DNA from: Shewanella pealeana ATCC 700345
GTDB lineage: Bacteria > Pseudomonadota > Gammaproteobacteria > Enterobacterales > Shewanellaceae
NCBI RefSeq assembly: GCF_000018285.1
Contig: NC_009901.1
Coordinates: 3,905,001 to 3,969,000, forward strand
DNA length: 64,000 nucleotides
Direction: 5' to 3'
Under the pieces are notes generated by a model. The model had not been told where the DNA came from and made no database searches. It worked only from the letters and a program-made list of their open reading frames with translations. The position numbers and the translations under genes are program-made. Shown here piece by piece: positions 8,143 to 16,954 of this stretch. Each line of letters opens with the position of its first letter. The stretch's first letter is position 1.

Positions 8143-10026
8143 ATGCCTAAGCTAATTCAGTTATTACTCATCTCCCTAGCTTTTATTATGGCCTCGGTCA
8201 GCCATTATGCTGTTTCTGCCACAACGGATCTCCAACGTGCAGATGAGCTATTCGACTTGCTCGATAGTGGTGTTGTTGAGAAGAACCTCGAAAAGAAGCA
8301 ATACCTCGAAGAGCTGACCCCCTTAGTGCCAAAAAATGACCTAGCGAGGCAATTACGTTTAGCTCGAACCATCTGCTGGTCATATAACATGCAAGATGAT
8401 GCTGAAATTGCTCAAGCCTTGTTATTTGCTAAACAAGCCTTAACGCGTCCGGAGTTAACCAATTTCCCTGATGATAAATTGGACTTAGAGCTTTGCTATG
8501 CTTGGTTTTCTGAGCAAAAAGGCGATGTCGATACAGCGCTGAGTTATTACAATCGACTGGTCATTGACGCCTACAAGTTAGAAAATTTGCGCCTAATGGC
8601 TGACGTTCGAATGATGCGCGGCTATTTAACTTCGTTCCAAGGCAACTATACCCAAGGCCTAGAGGACTTAATGACGGCGCAAACCCTCTATAAAAGTTTA
8701 AATGTCACCGTTTGGGTACAGCATAGCCTCTATGAAATCGCGACGATTTATCGCCGCTTAGGTGATCAAGAAAATGCTATCCGTTATTTCAACCAGTTGC
8801 ATAAGAGCCACATCGACAACCAAGAGTTTGACAAGGCTAACGTGGTGATCTCATCAATCGCTATTGCTGAAGAGGAGCGCAAGAGCTTTACTCAAGCTAA
8901 AAAACTTTTCTTAGAAAGTTACCACTACTGGAACACTAACCAAAATGGGTTTAAGAAAGCCGGCGTAGCCGTGAACATGGCTGGAACCTTAATTAAACTT
9001 GGAGAAATCAACCAAGCCCTTAAGTACCTAGATGAGTCAGTTCCTTTTATCACTCCATCTGCGGAAGGCTTCTATAACTATATGCAGCTGTTTTATGCCC
9101 AGATATACTTGGAGCTAGGGCAGTTCGAACAAGCCCACAAAAGCATAGCCTTAGCCCGCGCAGCATTTGAGCGAGTCAAGAGTTTGCGCGGACTGGTGCA
9201 GGTGCAACTTGTAGAGAGCCAGATATTTCTTATGCAAGATAACTGGCAAGCAGCCTATGAGTCTCTATATAAGTATATGGAGCTGCATATGGAGCTTGAT
9301 AAAAAGCTATTCTCTCGCTACAACACCGAAATGCGAACCCGTTTTAATGCCGAGCAGATAGAAGCCGAGAATCGCCACCTCGTTGAAAATCATAAGCTCA
9401 AAGAGCTTGAGCTAGCCATGCTGGAGCAAAATAAAGTTCAGCAATGGATTATCATTTTTATGGGCAGCATAATCCTTATTATCATCTCGACTTTCACCTA
9501 CAAGCAGTCGCAGAAGAATAAATTACTGTCGGCGTTAGCCCTGACTGACGATCTCACTCAACTGCCTAATCGACGCTACATCTACACCCAAGCGCAGGAC
9601 TACTTTGAGAGCGCAATAAAAAACCAGCAGGCTTTATCCTGTATTAGTTTCGATGCTGACTATTTCAAACTCATTAATGACAGATATGGACACGAAGTTG
9701 GCGACGAGACCCTAAAGTTACTCGCTGATACCTGTAGAGCAGTACTCGGAACTCAATATGAAGCGGCGCGAGTGGGGGGCGAAGAGTTTCTGATCTTACT
9801 GCCGCATACCGATAAGGCTCAAGCCCTTAAGGTTGCCCAACACTTAGTTAATCAGGTTCGCAATGCTGACTTTAGCCCTTTCCCTGAAGGGTTCTCGATA
9901 ACAATAAGTGCCGGTGTTTCAAGCCTTAGCGAAACTGACGATAAGCTTTCCCAACTGCTGAAACGAGCCGATGAGGCACTTTACTTAGCCAAAAAACAAG
10001 GCCGTGACCAAGTTAAGATGAATTAA
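8143..10026 (+). CDS. TPR-repeat GGDEF diguanylate cyclase, paralogue 1
   Basis: A membrane-anchored sensor predicted to make cyclic di-GMP. It has a signal peptide ending near SHYAVSA, a long periplasmic helical region with tetratricopeptide-like repeats (about 40-400), a coiled segment, one membrane helix (about 434-455) and a cytoplasmic GGDEF domain. The active-site signature is GGEEF at 545-549, a permitted variant. No RxxD inhibitory site precedes it at the usual five-residue spacing, so product feedback is probably absent. No clear ribosome site precedes the ATG. The next gene is a full-length paralogue of identical length, so this is a tandem duplication. Confidence 0.9.
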   Translation: MPKLIQLLLISLAFIMASVSHYAVSATTDLQRADELFDLLDSGVVEKNLEKKQYLEELTPLVPKNDLARQLRLARTICWSYNMQDDAEIAQALLFAKQALTRPELTNFPDDKLDLELCYAWFSEQKGDVDTALSYYNRLVIDAYKLENLRLMADVRMMRGYLTSFQGNYTQGLEDLMTAQTLYKSLNVTVWVQHSLYEIATIYRRLGDQENAIRYFNQLHKSHIDNQEFDKANVVISSIAIAEEERKSFTQAKKLFLESYHYWNTNQNGFKKAGVAVNMAGTLIKLGEINQALKYLDESVPFITPSAEGFYNYMQLFYAQIYLELGQFEQAHKSIALARAAFERVKSLRGLVQVQLVESQIFLMQDNWQAAYESLYKYMELHMELDKKLFSRYNTEMRTRFNAEQIEAENRHLVENHKLKELELAMLEQNKVQQWIIIFMGSIILIIISTFTYKQSQKNKLLSALALTDDLTQLPNRRYIYTQAQDYFESAIKNQQALSCISFDADYFKLINDRYGHEVGDETLKLLADTCRAVLGTQYEAARVGGEEFLILLPHTDKAQALKVAQHLVNQVRNADFSPFPEGFSITISAGVSSLSETDDKLSQLLKRADEALYLAKKQGRDQVKMN

Positions 10027-10262
10027 TAGTCTGTCACTTTGGTTTTCAAGTCTGGCTTTCATTGCAGTAAATAGTCGGTTTTAGGCGAAAGATTTATAAC
10101 TATCAGCTTTGGCTATATTAAGGACCTGAAAAGGCTAGCTTAGAGGCTTATGTTTGGCTTTACTCTATTACTCGGAACGACACTAAAGCTTGCTATACCT
10201 CATATTGCATAGTGTATAATTAGGCCTAAATATCAATAACTTCCACTCGAAGTCGACTCTAA

Positions 10263-12146
10263 ATGCCTAAACTTTCCCTGTTAATACAAATTCTGCTATT
10301 TGTAAGCACTCTTACGGTGTGCAGTTTAGGCTTCGCCGAACAAACTAACATCCAAAAGGCAGATAAAATTTTTGCCATTATCGATAGTGGCACCATTGAC
10401 AATCCCGAAGCCTATAACCTGCATCTAACTCAATTAGAAAGCTTAATCTCAAAAGGGGATACCTCAAGACAACTGCGCCTACAACGAGCCCTGTGTTGGT
10501 CATTCAACCCTTATATAAAAGAGCAAATCCCAACAGCTTTAGCATTTGCCAAACACGTACTGACCAACCCTAAATTAGTAAACTTTCCAGACCATAAGCT
10601 CGACTTGGAGCTGTGCCACACTTGGTTTTCAGAGAAGCATGGCAACGTAGAAGCGGCGCTAAAAGGTTATAACAAGATAATAGAAGAGGCCTATGCTCGA
10701 GAGAATTTACGCTTGGTGGCCGATGCCAGAAATATGCGTGGCTTCTTACGATCTTACCAAGGTAACTTTACTCAAGGACTCGAAGACTTACTGATAGCCC
10801 ATGCTTTGTATCAAAATTTAAACCTACCCGCTTGGGCTCATAGCAGCTTGTATGAAATCGCCACCAGTTATCGCCGCCTAGGCGAACATAAAAATGCTAT
10901 TCGTTACTTTAAACAAGTTCAAAACGGCCATATTAACAAGCAAAACTTTGATGGTGCCAATGCCATATCTGTCTCAATTGCCATTGCTGAAGAAGAACAA
11001 GGTAATCTCGAAGTCGCAAAGACATTGTTTGAAGAGAGTCATGACTATTGGAGAAACAACAAAAAAGAGTTAGAGCAAGCTACTGTTGCAGTGAATATCG
11101 CGAGTACCTTGATAAAACTCGGTGAGTTTACTCAAGCTCACCAATACCTAGATGAAGCCGAGCCGTTTATCCTGTCTACAGATACCGCGTTTTACAGCTT
11201 TTTACATCTATTTCGCGCACAAGCGTACCTTGCAGAGAGTCAACTGTCTCAGGCTCACAAGAGTATTGCATACGCCCGCAGCGCTTTTAGCAGAGTGAAG
11301 AACATACGCGGGTTGGCACAATTGCAATTAGTCGAAAGCCAGGCATTTCTCAAGCAAAAAGATTGGAAACAAGCCTACTATGCACTCTCTGAATATATGA
11401 AGTTGCATATCGAACTCGATAGTAAGCAACTTTCAAGCTACACCACAGAGATGCGTACCCGCTTCAATGCCGATCAAATTGAACAAGAAAACCGTCATCT
11501 TATAGAAAATCAGCAGCTCAGAGAATTAGAGCTGGCCATGTTAGAACAAAATGAACTACAGCAAGGGATCATTATCTTTCTAGGTGGCTTTATCATCTTG
11601 ATTGTTTCGGTGTTTGCCTATAAACAAATTCAAAAGAACAAACTATTATCGGCACTTGCGCTAACGGATGACCTCACCCAACTTCCCAACCGACGCTATA
11701 TTTATGCTAAGGCTCAGACCTACTTCGAACAGGCTCAAAGGACCGAGAGTCCATTATCGGTGATCACCTTCGATATCGACTATTTCAAGCTAATTAACGA
11801 CAAGTTTGGTCACGAAGTCGGCGATCACGCCTTAAAGCTTCTGGCGGATACATGCCGCGAAGTGCTCGCAACACAATATAAGACCGCCCGTATTGGCGGC
11901 GAAGAGTTTTTAGTTATCTTGCCTGATACCGATTTGGCACAGGGTTATAAGATAGCTCAGGCCTTGGTGCATAGTGTCAGATACGGTGATTTTAGCCAAC
12001 TACCATCAGGGTTTAGCATGACTATCAGTGCCGGTGTCGCAAGCCTCAGCACTGCGGACAGCAAGTTGTCGCTGCTCCTCAAAAAAGCCGACCAAGCCTT
12101 GTACATAGCTAAAACAGAAGGTCGCAACCAAGCTAGGATGGGTTAA
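10263..12146 (+). CDS. TPR-repeat GGDEF diguanylate cyclase, paralogue 2
   Basis: Same length (627 residues) and same architecture as the gene just upstream: signal peptide, TPR-like sensor region, a single membrane helix near 434-455 and GGEEF at 545-549, again without an adjacent RxxD site. The stretch from MRTRFNA to LPNRRYIY is almost identical between the two, while the N-terminal sensor halves differ more. That pattern fits duplication followed by sensor divergence. The 236-bp gap between the copies has no terminator I can see but could hold a separate promoter. Ligand unknown. Confidence 0.9.
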   Translation: MPKLSLLIQILLFVSTLTVCSLGFAEQTNIQKADKIFAIIDSGTIDNPEAYNLHLTQLESLISKGDTSRQLRLQRALCWSFNPYIKEQIPTALAFAKHVLTNPKLVNFPDHKLDLELCHTWFSEKHGNVEAALKGYNKIIEEAYARENLRLVADARNMRGFLRSYQGNFTQGLEDLLIAHALYQNLNLPAWAHSSLYEIATSYRRLGEHKNAIRYFKQVQNGHINKQNFDGANAISVSIAIAEEEQGNLEVAKTLFEESHDYWRNNKKELEQATVAVNIASTLIKLGEFTQAHQYLDEAEPFILSTDTAFYSFLHLFRAQAYLAESQLSQAHKSIAYARSAFSRVKNIRGLAQLQLVESQAFLKQKDWKQAYYALSEYMKLHIELDSKQLSSYTTEMRTRFNADQIEQENRHLIENQQLRELELAMLEQNELQQGIIIFLGGFIILIVSVFAYKQIQKNKLLSALALTDDLTQLPNRRYIYAKAQTYFEQAQRTESPLSVITFDIDYFKLINDKFGHEVGDHALKLLADTCREVLATQYKTARIGGEEFLVILPDTDLAQGYKIAQALVHSVRYGDFSQLPSGFSMTISAGVASLSTADSKLSLLLKKADQALYIAKTEGRNQARMG

Positions 12147-12263
12147 CTGTGCTACAGATGGGGATACCTATTCATCCCCAATAACTGCTATCATTAGCGG
12201 TTATTCTAAGCCGTTACTTTTCACCAATACTTTTAGCCAATACTTTTAGTAAATAATAGGCCT

Positions 12264-13487
12264 ATGTCCGACACTCCTTCACAACTTGCCCCAATCGACA
12301 GCCTAACGTCCACTCAACTTGGCGAATTAGCCCTTAACATTAAAGTTTGGGGCCAAGAACTAGGCTTTGCGCAAATTGGTATTTGCGATACAGACCTCAG
12401 TGCAGAAGAGCCAAAGCTTCAAGCTTGGTTAGACAAAGATTATCACGGCGACATGGGCTATATGGCCAATCATGGCATGATGCGCGCGCGAGCTTATGAG
12501 CTCCATCCTGGCACTGTGCGGGTTATTTCAGCGCGGATGAATTATCTCCCTCCTGAGGCTGGGTTCGCCTTCAATCTTAAAGATCCTAATCTTGGTTATA
12601 TTTCCCGTTATGCTGGCGGTCGCGACTACCACAAGATGATCCGCAACCGTCTTAAAAAGCTAGGCGACAGAATTGAAGCCGAGCTAAAAGAACTTGGTAT
12701 AAGTAAACCTAACTCCCGTCCTTTCGTCGACTCTGCGCCAATTTTAGAGCGCCCCTTAGCCGACAAGGCAGGCCTTGGTTGGACCGGAAAACACAGCTTA
12801 TTGCTGAATCAAGATGCTGGCAGCTGGTTCTTTTTAGGGGAACTATTAATCGACTTACCTTTACCGGTCGATATTCCGGTTGTTGAAGGCTGTAATACCT
12901 GCGTGGCCTGTATCAAGTCTTGCCCGACGAACGCAATTGTCGAACCTTATATCGTCGATGGGAGTCGCTGTATTTCCTATTTAACCATTGAGCTGCAAGG
13001 TGCAATTCCCGTTGAGTTTAGAGAAGCTATCGGTAATCGAATCTACGGCTGTGATGATTGTCAGTTGGTCTGCCCGGTTAATGCTAAGGCGCCCCTCACT
13101 GAAGAAAGCGATTTCCACACCCGCGCTTCGCTCAAGCAGCCTCGACTACTTGAGTTATTTGCATGGAGTGAGGCTGAGTTTTTAAAACTCACCGAAGGCA
13201 GTCCAATTCGCCGCATCGGCCATGCTCGCTGGCTAAGAAACATTGCCGTCGCCCTAGGTAATGCCCCTAGCAGCGAAGAAATCATCACAGCACTCGAGGC
13301 TCGTAAACTCTCCAGTGAAGTGGATGAGATGGTAACAGAGCATATTGACTGGGCCGTTAATCAGCAGCGACAGAAACTTGAACAACAAAAAGCGCAGCCT
13401 GAAGCTACGCTGACTTATAACACTCAAAGTCGTAAAACCCAGAGGGTGATCCGCAGTATTGAAAAAGGCTTACCGAGAGACGCCTAA
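12264..13487 (+). CDS. queG: Epoxyqueuosine reductase
   Basis: Catalyses the last step of queuosine tRNA-modification synthesis, reducing epoxyqueuosine to queuosine in the cytoplasm with a corrinoid cofactor and two 4Fe-4S clusters. Motifs: YISRYAGGRDYHK in the N-terminal part, a conserved FVDSAPILERPLA segment, the first cluster motif CNTCVACIKSCP and the second CDDCQLVCP with a distal Cys. Length 407 is slightly longer than usual because of a Gln/Lys-rich C-terminal tail. Queuosine enzymes in this family depend on cobalamin, so the btuB gene in this window is functionally related. Confidence 0.94.
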   Translation: MSDTPSQLAPIDSLTSTQLGELALNIKVWGQELGFAQIGICDTDLSAEEPKLQAWLDKDYHGDMGYMANHGMMRARAYELHPGTVRVISARMNYLPPEAGFAFNLKDPNLGYISRYAGGRDYHKMIRNRLKKLGDRIEAELKELGISKPNSRPFVDSAPILERPLADKAGLGWTGKHSLLLNQDAGSWFFLGELLIDLPLPVDIPVVEGCNTCVACIKSCPTNAIVEPYIVDGSRCISYLTIELQGAIPVEFREAIGNRIYGCDDCQLVCPVNAKAPLTEESDFHTRASLKQPRLLELFAWSEAEFLKLTEGSPIRRIGHARWLRNIAVALGNAPSSEEIITALEARKLSSEVDEMVTEHIDWAVNQQRQKLEQQKAQPEATLTYNTQSRKTQRVIRSIEKGLPRDA

Positions 13488-13553
13488 CGTTTTATTGCTT
13501 AAGCCCTAACGTTAAAAAGCATGAAGCTAAAAGCATAAGCGAAACAGCAAAAC

Positions 13554-13766
13554 TTAGGCTTTGGGGTCTAAGGTGAAACCCACTTTTATTGTTACTTGCC
13601 AATGAGCGACCATACCTTCTTCTAGATGTCCTCGGGTTTCAACCACCTGAAACCACCTAAGGTGCTTCAATGATTCATTTGCCGTGGCTATGGCATTTTT
13701 AATGGCTTCATCTGAGCTAATTGGAGACGATCCTGCTAGTTCGATAATCTTGTAGGTATGACTCAT
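13554..13766 (-). CDS. Dodecin-family flavin-binding protein
   Basis: A 70-residue protein with the dodecin pattern: [10 protein letters not shown], a helix [25 protein letters not shown] (with the Trp that stacks on flavin), and a [14 protein letters not shown] strand. Dodecins form hollow dodecamers that store or buffer flavins in the cytoplasm. It is a single gene between queG and the AhpD-like gene, on the opposite strand to queG. Good match in length and motif. Confidence 0.87.
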   Translation of the reverse strand: MSHTYKIIELAGSSPISSDEAIKNAIATANESLKHLRWFQVVETRGHLEEGMVAHWQVTIKVGFTLDPKA

Positions 13767-13929
13767 ATTGACTCCAAAACTGGTTAAGGTAATGACCTTA
13801 ACCAGTATAGAACAACATCTGGGGTAGTCAGTGTGTGCCTAACATTTTTACCGTTAACTTTAATACCAAGCTTGCTAGCCATTACACACCAAAAGCCACT
13901 GAGTAAACACCATGACAACAGATTAGGAT

Positions 13930-14433
13930 TTAGTTACTCACTTCAAAGCTGCCAACACCAAAGTCGAACGTTTTAGCTAAACGATTCCAAGCATTAATTT
14001 GGATCACAGCTAATGTCAGCTCGCTTATCTCTTGACTAGAGAAGTAACTGCTAAGTGCTGTTGTCGCCTGCTGCAGACGCGTCTCATCATGGGTCACTCC
14101 AACATGGGGAAGATCCGTGAGCGCCTCGGCCCAGTTTAATACCACACGCTCTTTCTGAGTGTAATAAGGCGCTTCGCGCCAGATAGACAAGGACGCCATT
14201 CTCTGGGCTGTCTCGCCAGCAGCTAATGCCTCTTTAAAGTGCATATCGATGCAGTAGGCACAGCCGTTAATTAACGACACACGATAACGAATAAGCTCGA
14301 GTAAAGTATGGTCAAGTCCACTGTTATTAACATGATTTTCTGTTTTTAACATACAGGCCATCACTCTACTGCTGATATCACTACTCTCTAGTGCTGAAGT
14401 AATTGAAAGGTGTTGTTTAGTTGCTTGTGTCAT
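13930..14433 (-). CDS. Carboxymuconolactone decarboxylase / AhpD-like protein
   Basis: A 167-residue all-helical protein of the AhpD-like superfamily. The redox motif CAYCIDMH gives Cys58, Cys61 and His65, the arrangement of AhpD-type peroxidase-reducing proteins rather than of true decarboxylases. It is divergently transcribed from a LysR gene with a 129-bp intergenic region containing a perfect inverted repeat, so the LysR protein is its likely regulator. Role: probably oxidative stress or alkyl hydroperoxide detoxification, by inference from motif and context. Confidence 0.85.
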   Translation of the reverse strand: MTQATKQHLSITSALESSDISSRVMACMLKTENHVNNSGLDHTLLELIRYRVSLINGCAYCIDMHFKEALAAGETAQRMASLSIWREAPYYTQKERVVLNWAEALTDLPHVGVTHDETRLQQATTALSSYFSSQEISELTLAVIQINAWNRLAKTFDFGVGSFEVSN

Positions 14434-14520
14434 CTCTTGTACCTTGTTAATTGAATCAATTTATTGAACAAGAGACATTATCCATAGATAGAAAAAAGCT
14501 GGAATACAGATAAAAACTGT

Positions 14521-14549
14521 TTTACCTTTGCGTAAAACGCAAAGGTAAA
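14521..14549. promoter_or_regulatory. Perfect 12-bp inverted repeat, likely LysR operator
   Basis: TTTACCTTTGCG and its exact reverse complement are separated by TAAAA. It lies 14 bp before the LysR start and about 90 bp before the divergent AhpD-like start. It contains a T-N11-A core, as LysR-type sites do. Not followed by a T-run in either direction, so not a terminator. Confidence 0.6.
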
Positions 14550-14562
14550 GTTAGGACAATTC

Positions 14563-15456
14563 ATGTTAAGTGCGATGCGGATCTTCATCAAAGTGGTTGA
14601 ACTAGGAAGCTTCTCCAAAGCTGCCGAAGTACTCAATATGGCGCCATCAAGTGTCGCCCGCAATATCGACAGTCTTGAGCAAGACTTTAATGCAGTCTTG
14701 CTCAAGCGCAGCACTCGTCAGCTATTACTCACTGAAGCCGGTGAACTCTTCTTAGAAGGTGCACGCAAGCTGGTTAATGATGAAGAGACCCTGAAAACGT
14801 CGCTTTCAAAACGAGATAGCCAACCTGAAGGAATATTAAGGATATCGGTCTTTGAAGGATTTGGGCGGGTAAAAATCTGCCCTATTCTGCCCGATTTCTT
14901 AGCTCAATACCCTAAAGTAAAGATTGAAATAGACTTAGATAATCAACTGGTAGATTTACACTCAGAAAATGTGGACATTGCAATTCGCATTGGCAATGCA
15001 CAAGATTCGAGTCTAAACGCCAGAATGCTGATGGCAAACCAAACTTCGCTCTGTGCTAGCGCTAAATACCTGGCTCAATTTGGCACTCCTAAGAAGCCTG
15101 AAGAGTTGCAGCATCATAACTGTTTACTCCTCGACCGGGACAGGCAGCGCACCTACTGGCATTTCAAAAAGGGCAATCAATATAAGAAAGTCCCAGTGCA
15201 AGGCAACTTAACCTCAAGAGGCGGCACGCCCATTCTAGAGGCGGCGATACATCACGGCGGCATAGTGCAACTGTCGAGTTGGATGATGGAAGACTTAATC
15301 CAAGATGGCAGTTTAGTGCGCTGCCTACCCGACTGGACACCCTCACTGTCAGAGCAATCCAGTGGCGATATCTATGCGCTCTACCGCGGCGGTAAGCACA
15401 TGCGGCCAGTGATCCGCGCCTTTATCGATTACTTAGTAAAGGCGCTAAAGCGATAA
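14563..15456 (+). CDS. LysR-family transcriptional regulator
   Basis: A 297-residue LysR protein with an N-terminal winged helix-turn-helix (residues about 4-62; FSKAAEVLNMAPSSVARNI) and a substrate-binding domain (about 90-295). It belongs to the CrgA/PecT-like subgroup by its short VDIAIRIG motif. It is divergent from the AhpD-like gene, with a perfect dyad directly in front of its start, suggesting autoregulation and control of the neighbour. The effector is unknown. Confidence 0.9.
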   Translation: MLSAMRIFIKVVELGSFSKAAEVLNMAPSSVARNIDSLEQDFNAVLLKRSTRQLLLTEAGELFLEGARKLVNDEETLKTSLSKRDSQPEGILRISVFEGFGRVKICPILPDFLAQYPKVKIEIDLDNQLVDLHSENVDIAIRIGNAQDSSLNARMLMANQTSLCASAKYLAQFGTPKKPEELQHHNCLLLDRDRQRTYWHFKKGNQYKKVPVQGNLTSRGGTPILEAAIHHGGIVQLSSWMMEDLIQDGSLVRCLPDWTPSLSEQSSGDIYALYRGGKHMRPVIRAFIDYLVKALKR

Positions 15457-15478
15457 TATTACCCACTTTAGAACAGCA

Positions 15479-15511
15479 AAAAGCCGCATAACTAAATGAT
15501 ATGCGGCTTTT
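15479..15511. terminator. Bidirectional terminator between LysR and scsD
   Basis: Stem AAAAGCCGCATA / TATGCGGCTTTT with T-runs on both strands. It lies between two convergent genes and can serve both. Confidence 0.85.
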
Positions 15512-15536
15512 ATTAGCCCTGGCGATCTTAGCTAGC

Positions 15537-16103
15537 TTATGCCAAGAGCATACGCCACCAAATTCCTGGCAAGCTAGTAAAGCCACTCGTGTAATAAGCC
15601 AGCTCACCATCTTTTATCACTAACAGCGTGGGCGTTAACTGCATTGACCACTGCTGTGATATTTCTCCGCGAGGGTCATTCACCACGGCAAAGTCATACC
15701 CTTTATGCTGTAAGTATTTACGCACTTTCTCATCCGTTCCCGAGTTCATCGCGACGGTAATAACCGGATATTGGCTGGCGGCGATATCGACCGATGGACT
15801 AACAAAACTACATACCGGGCACCAAGACCCCCAAAAATACAGCAACACAGGTTGCTTGTGGCTCATAGCTAATAAATCAACCTTGTCACCTTGCACCGTC
15901 GTTGCTTGAATATTGGGTAGCTGATCTGTAGAAATATCTCGACTGCGCCATACGTCCAGCGCAGCAGAGAACACAGTTAACACCACCAGCATAAACAACA
16001 GTTGCTTGAGCCAACCAAATAACCTTCGTCCAAAAGATTGATGCTTAACTGCAATTTTGTCTCTCGAATTCGGCTTATCAGGCCTTTGGCTATCCGTGCT
16101 CAT
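15537..16103 (-). CDS. scsD: ScsD-like membrane-anchored thioredoxin
   Basis: A 188-residue TlpA/thioredoxin-fold protein: short basic N-terminus, one membrane helix (about 32-50) and a periplasmic domain with the redox motif WCPVC (Cys95, Cys98). It is the last gene of an scsABCD-type cluster and overlaps the end of scsC by 14 bp, so translation is probably coupled. Scs proteins shuttle thiol redox power in the periplasm and were first linked to copper tolerance. The cis-Pro loop is visible as MQLTPTLL. Confidence 0.82.
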   Translation of the reverse strand: MSTDSQRPDKPNSRDKIAVKHQSFGRRLFGWLKQLLFMLVVLTVFSAALDVWRSRDISTDQLPNIQATTVQGDKVDLLAMSHKQPVLLYFWGSWCPVCSFVSPSVDIAASQYPVITVAMNSGTDEKVRKYLQHKGYDFAVVNDPRGEISQQWSMQLTPTLLVIKDGELAYYTSGFTSLPGIWWRMLLA

Positions 16104-16833
16104 CTTGTGCCTCCAATGCCTGCTCGACTTGCTGCTTTAGCTGTGAAAATGGCACCAAGCCCACAATAATGTTCTCTCCAATCACCATACTCGGTGTGCC
16201 ACCTAATCTTAATCCCCTCATTAATTCAAGGTTATCTGAAATCGCTGGAGATATGCTTGCGTCAGCCTGACTCAACCATTGACTGGTATTTGTCATCGCT
16301 GCGACTTTAGCTATTGTTTGACTATCTAAACGACGTGGTGACGCCATTAACATCTCTTTTAATTTTAAATACTTATCAGGCTCATTCATCCAAACCCTTT
16401 GTGCAAAATCGACCGCCTCAACAGAGCTTTGTCCCTGTAATGGTACCATTTTTACTATGACTTTAAGCTGTGGATATTCAGCCATAAGCTTATCTAACTC
16501 AGGCTCCAGTTTCTTGCAGTAGGGGCAGTTAAAGTCGGTAAAGTAAACCATGGTGATTTGTGGCGTTTCTGCACCTTTCCACGGGTCGTCGGCTTGATGA
16601 AACAGAGCTGAGCGATTGGCATTTATCATCTCCTTCATAGTTGGCGCACTCACCCACATAGGGTTAACCCTTGAGCCTTCAGCTTTCACATTTTGACTGA
16701 TGATCAACATCGCACAATAAAACGCAAATGCGGCTATGGTCGATATAAAGAGTCCTGCTTGAAACTTACTTTTAAAAATTGGCTGCTTAGGGCCTAGATA
16801 ATTGTGTGTTTTATGAGTCTTCATTCTTTTCAC
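16090..16833 (-). CDS. scsC: ScsC-like DsbA-family thiol oxidoreductase
   Basis: Periplasmic DsbA/DsbC-like protein of up to 247 residues: N-terminal membrane or signal segment (about 25-47), redox motif FNCPYCKK (Cys103, Cys106) and cis-Pro loop GGTPSMVI. The frame opens with GTG; an ATG three codons later (16824) is an equally good start. In the Scs system, ScsC is kept reduced by ScsB and acts as isomerase or reductase on copper-damaged proteins. It sits between scsB and scsD on the same strand. Confidence 0.85.
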   Translation of the reverse strand: MKRMKTHKTHNYLGPKQPIFKSKFQAGLFISTIAAFAFYCAMLIISQNVKAEGSRVNPMWVSAPTMKEMINANRSALFHQADDPWKGAETPQITMVYFTDFNCPYCKKLEPELDKLMAEYPQLKVIVKMVPLQGQSSVEAVDFAQRVWMNEPDKYLKLKEMLMASPRRLDSQTIAKVAAMTNTSQWLSQADASISPAISDNLELMRGLRLGGTPSMVIGENIIVGLVPFSQLKQQVEQALEAQDEHG

Positions 16834-16954
16834 TTAGGCTTTCTCTTAAAATGTTCTCTTAGCGCTGCCAATAGCAGCGCTCTTAACTATTTCTTTAACA
16901 CTTACATTTGGCGCTATTAGCTTCGTATTTAGCGCTTGCAAGTGTTAATTTGGA

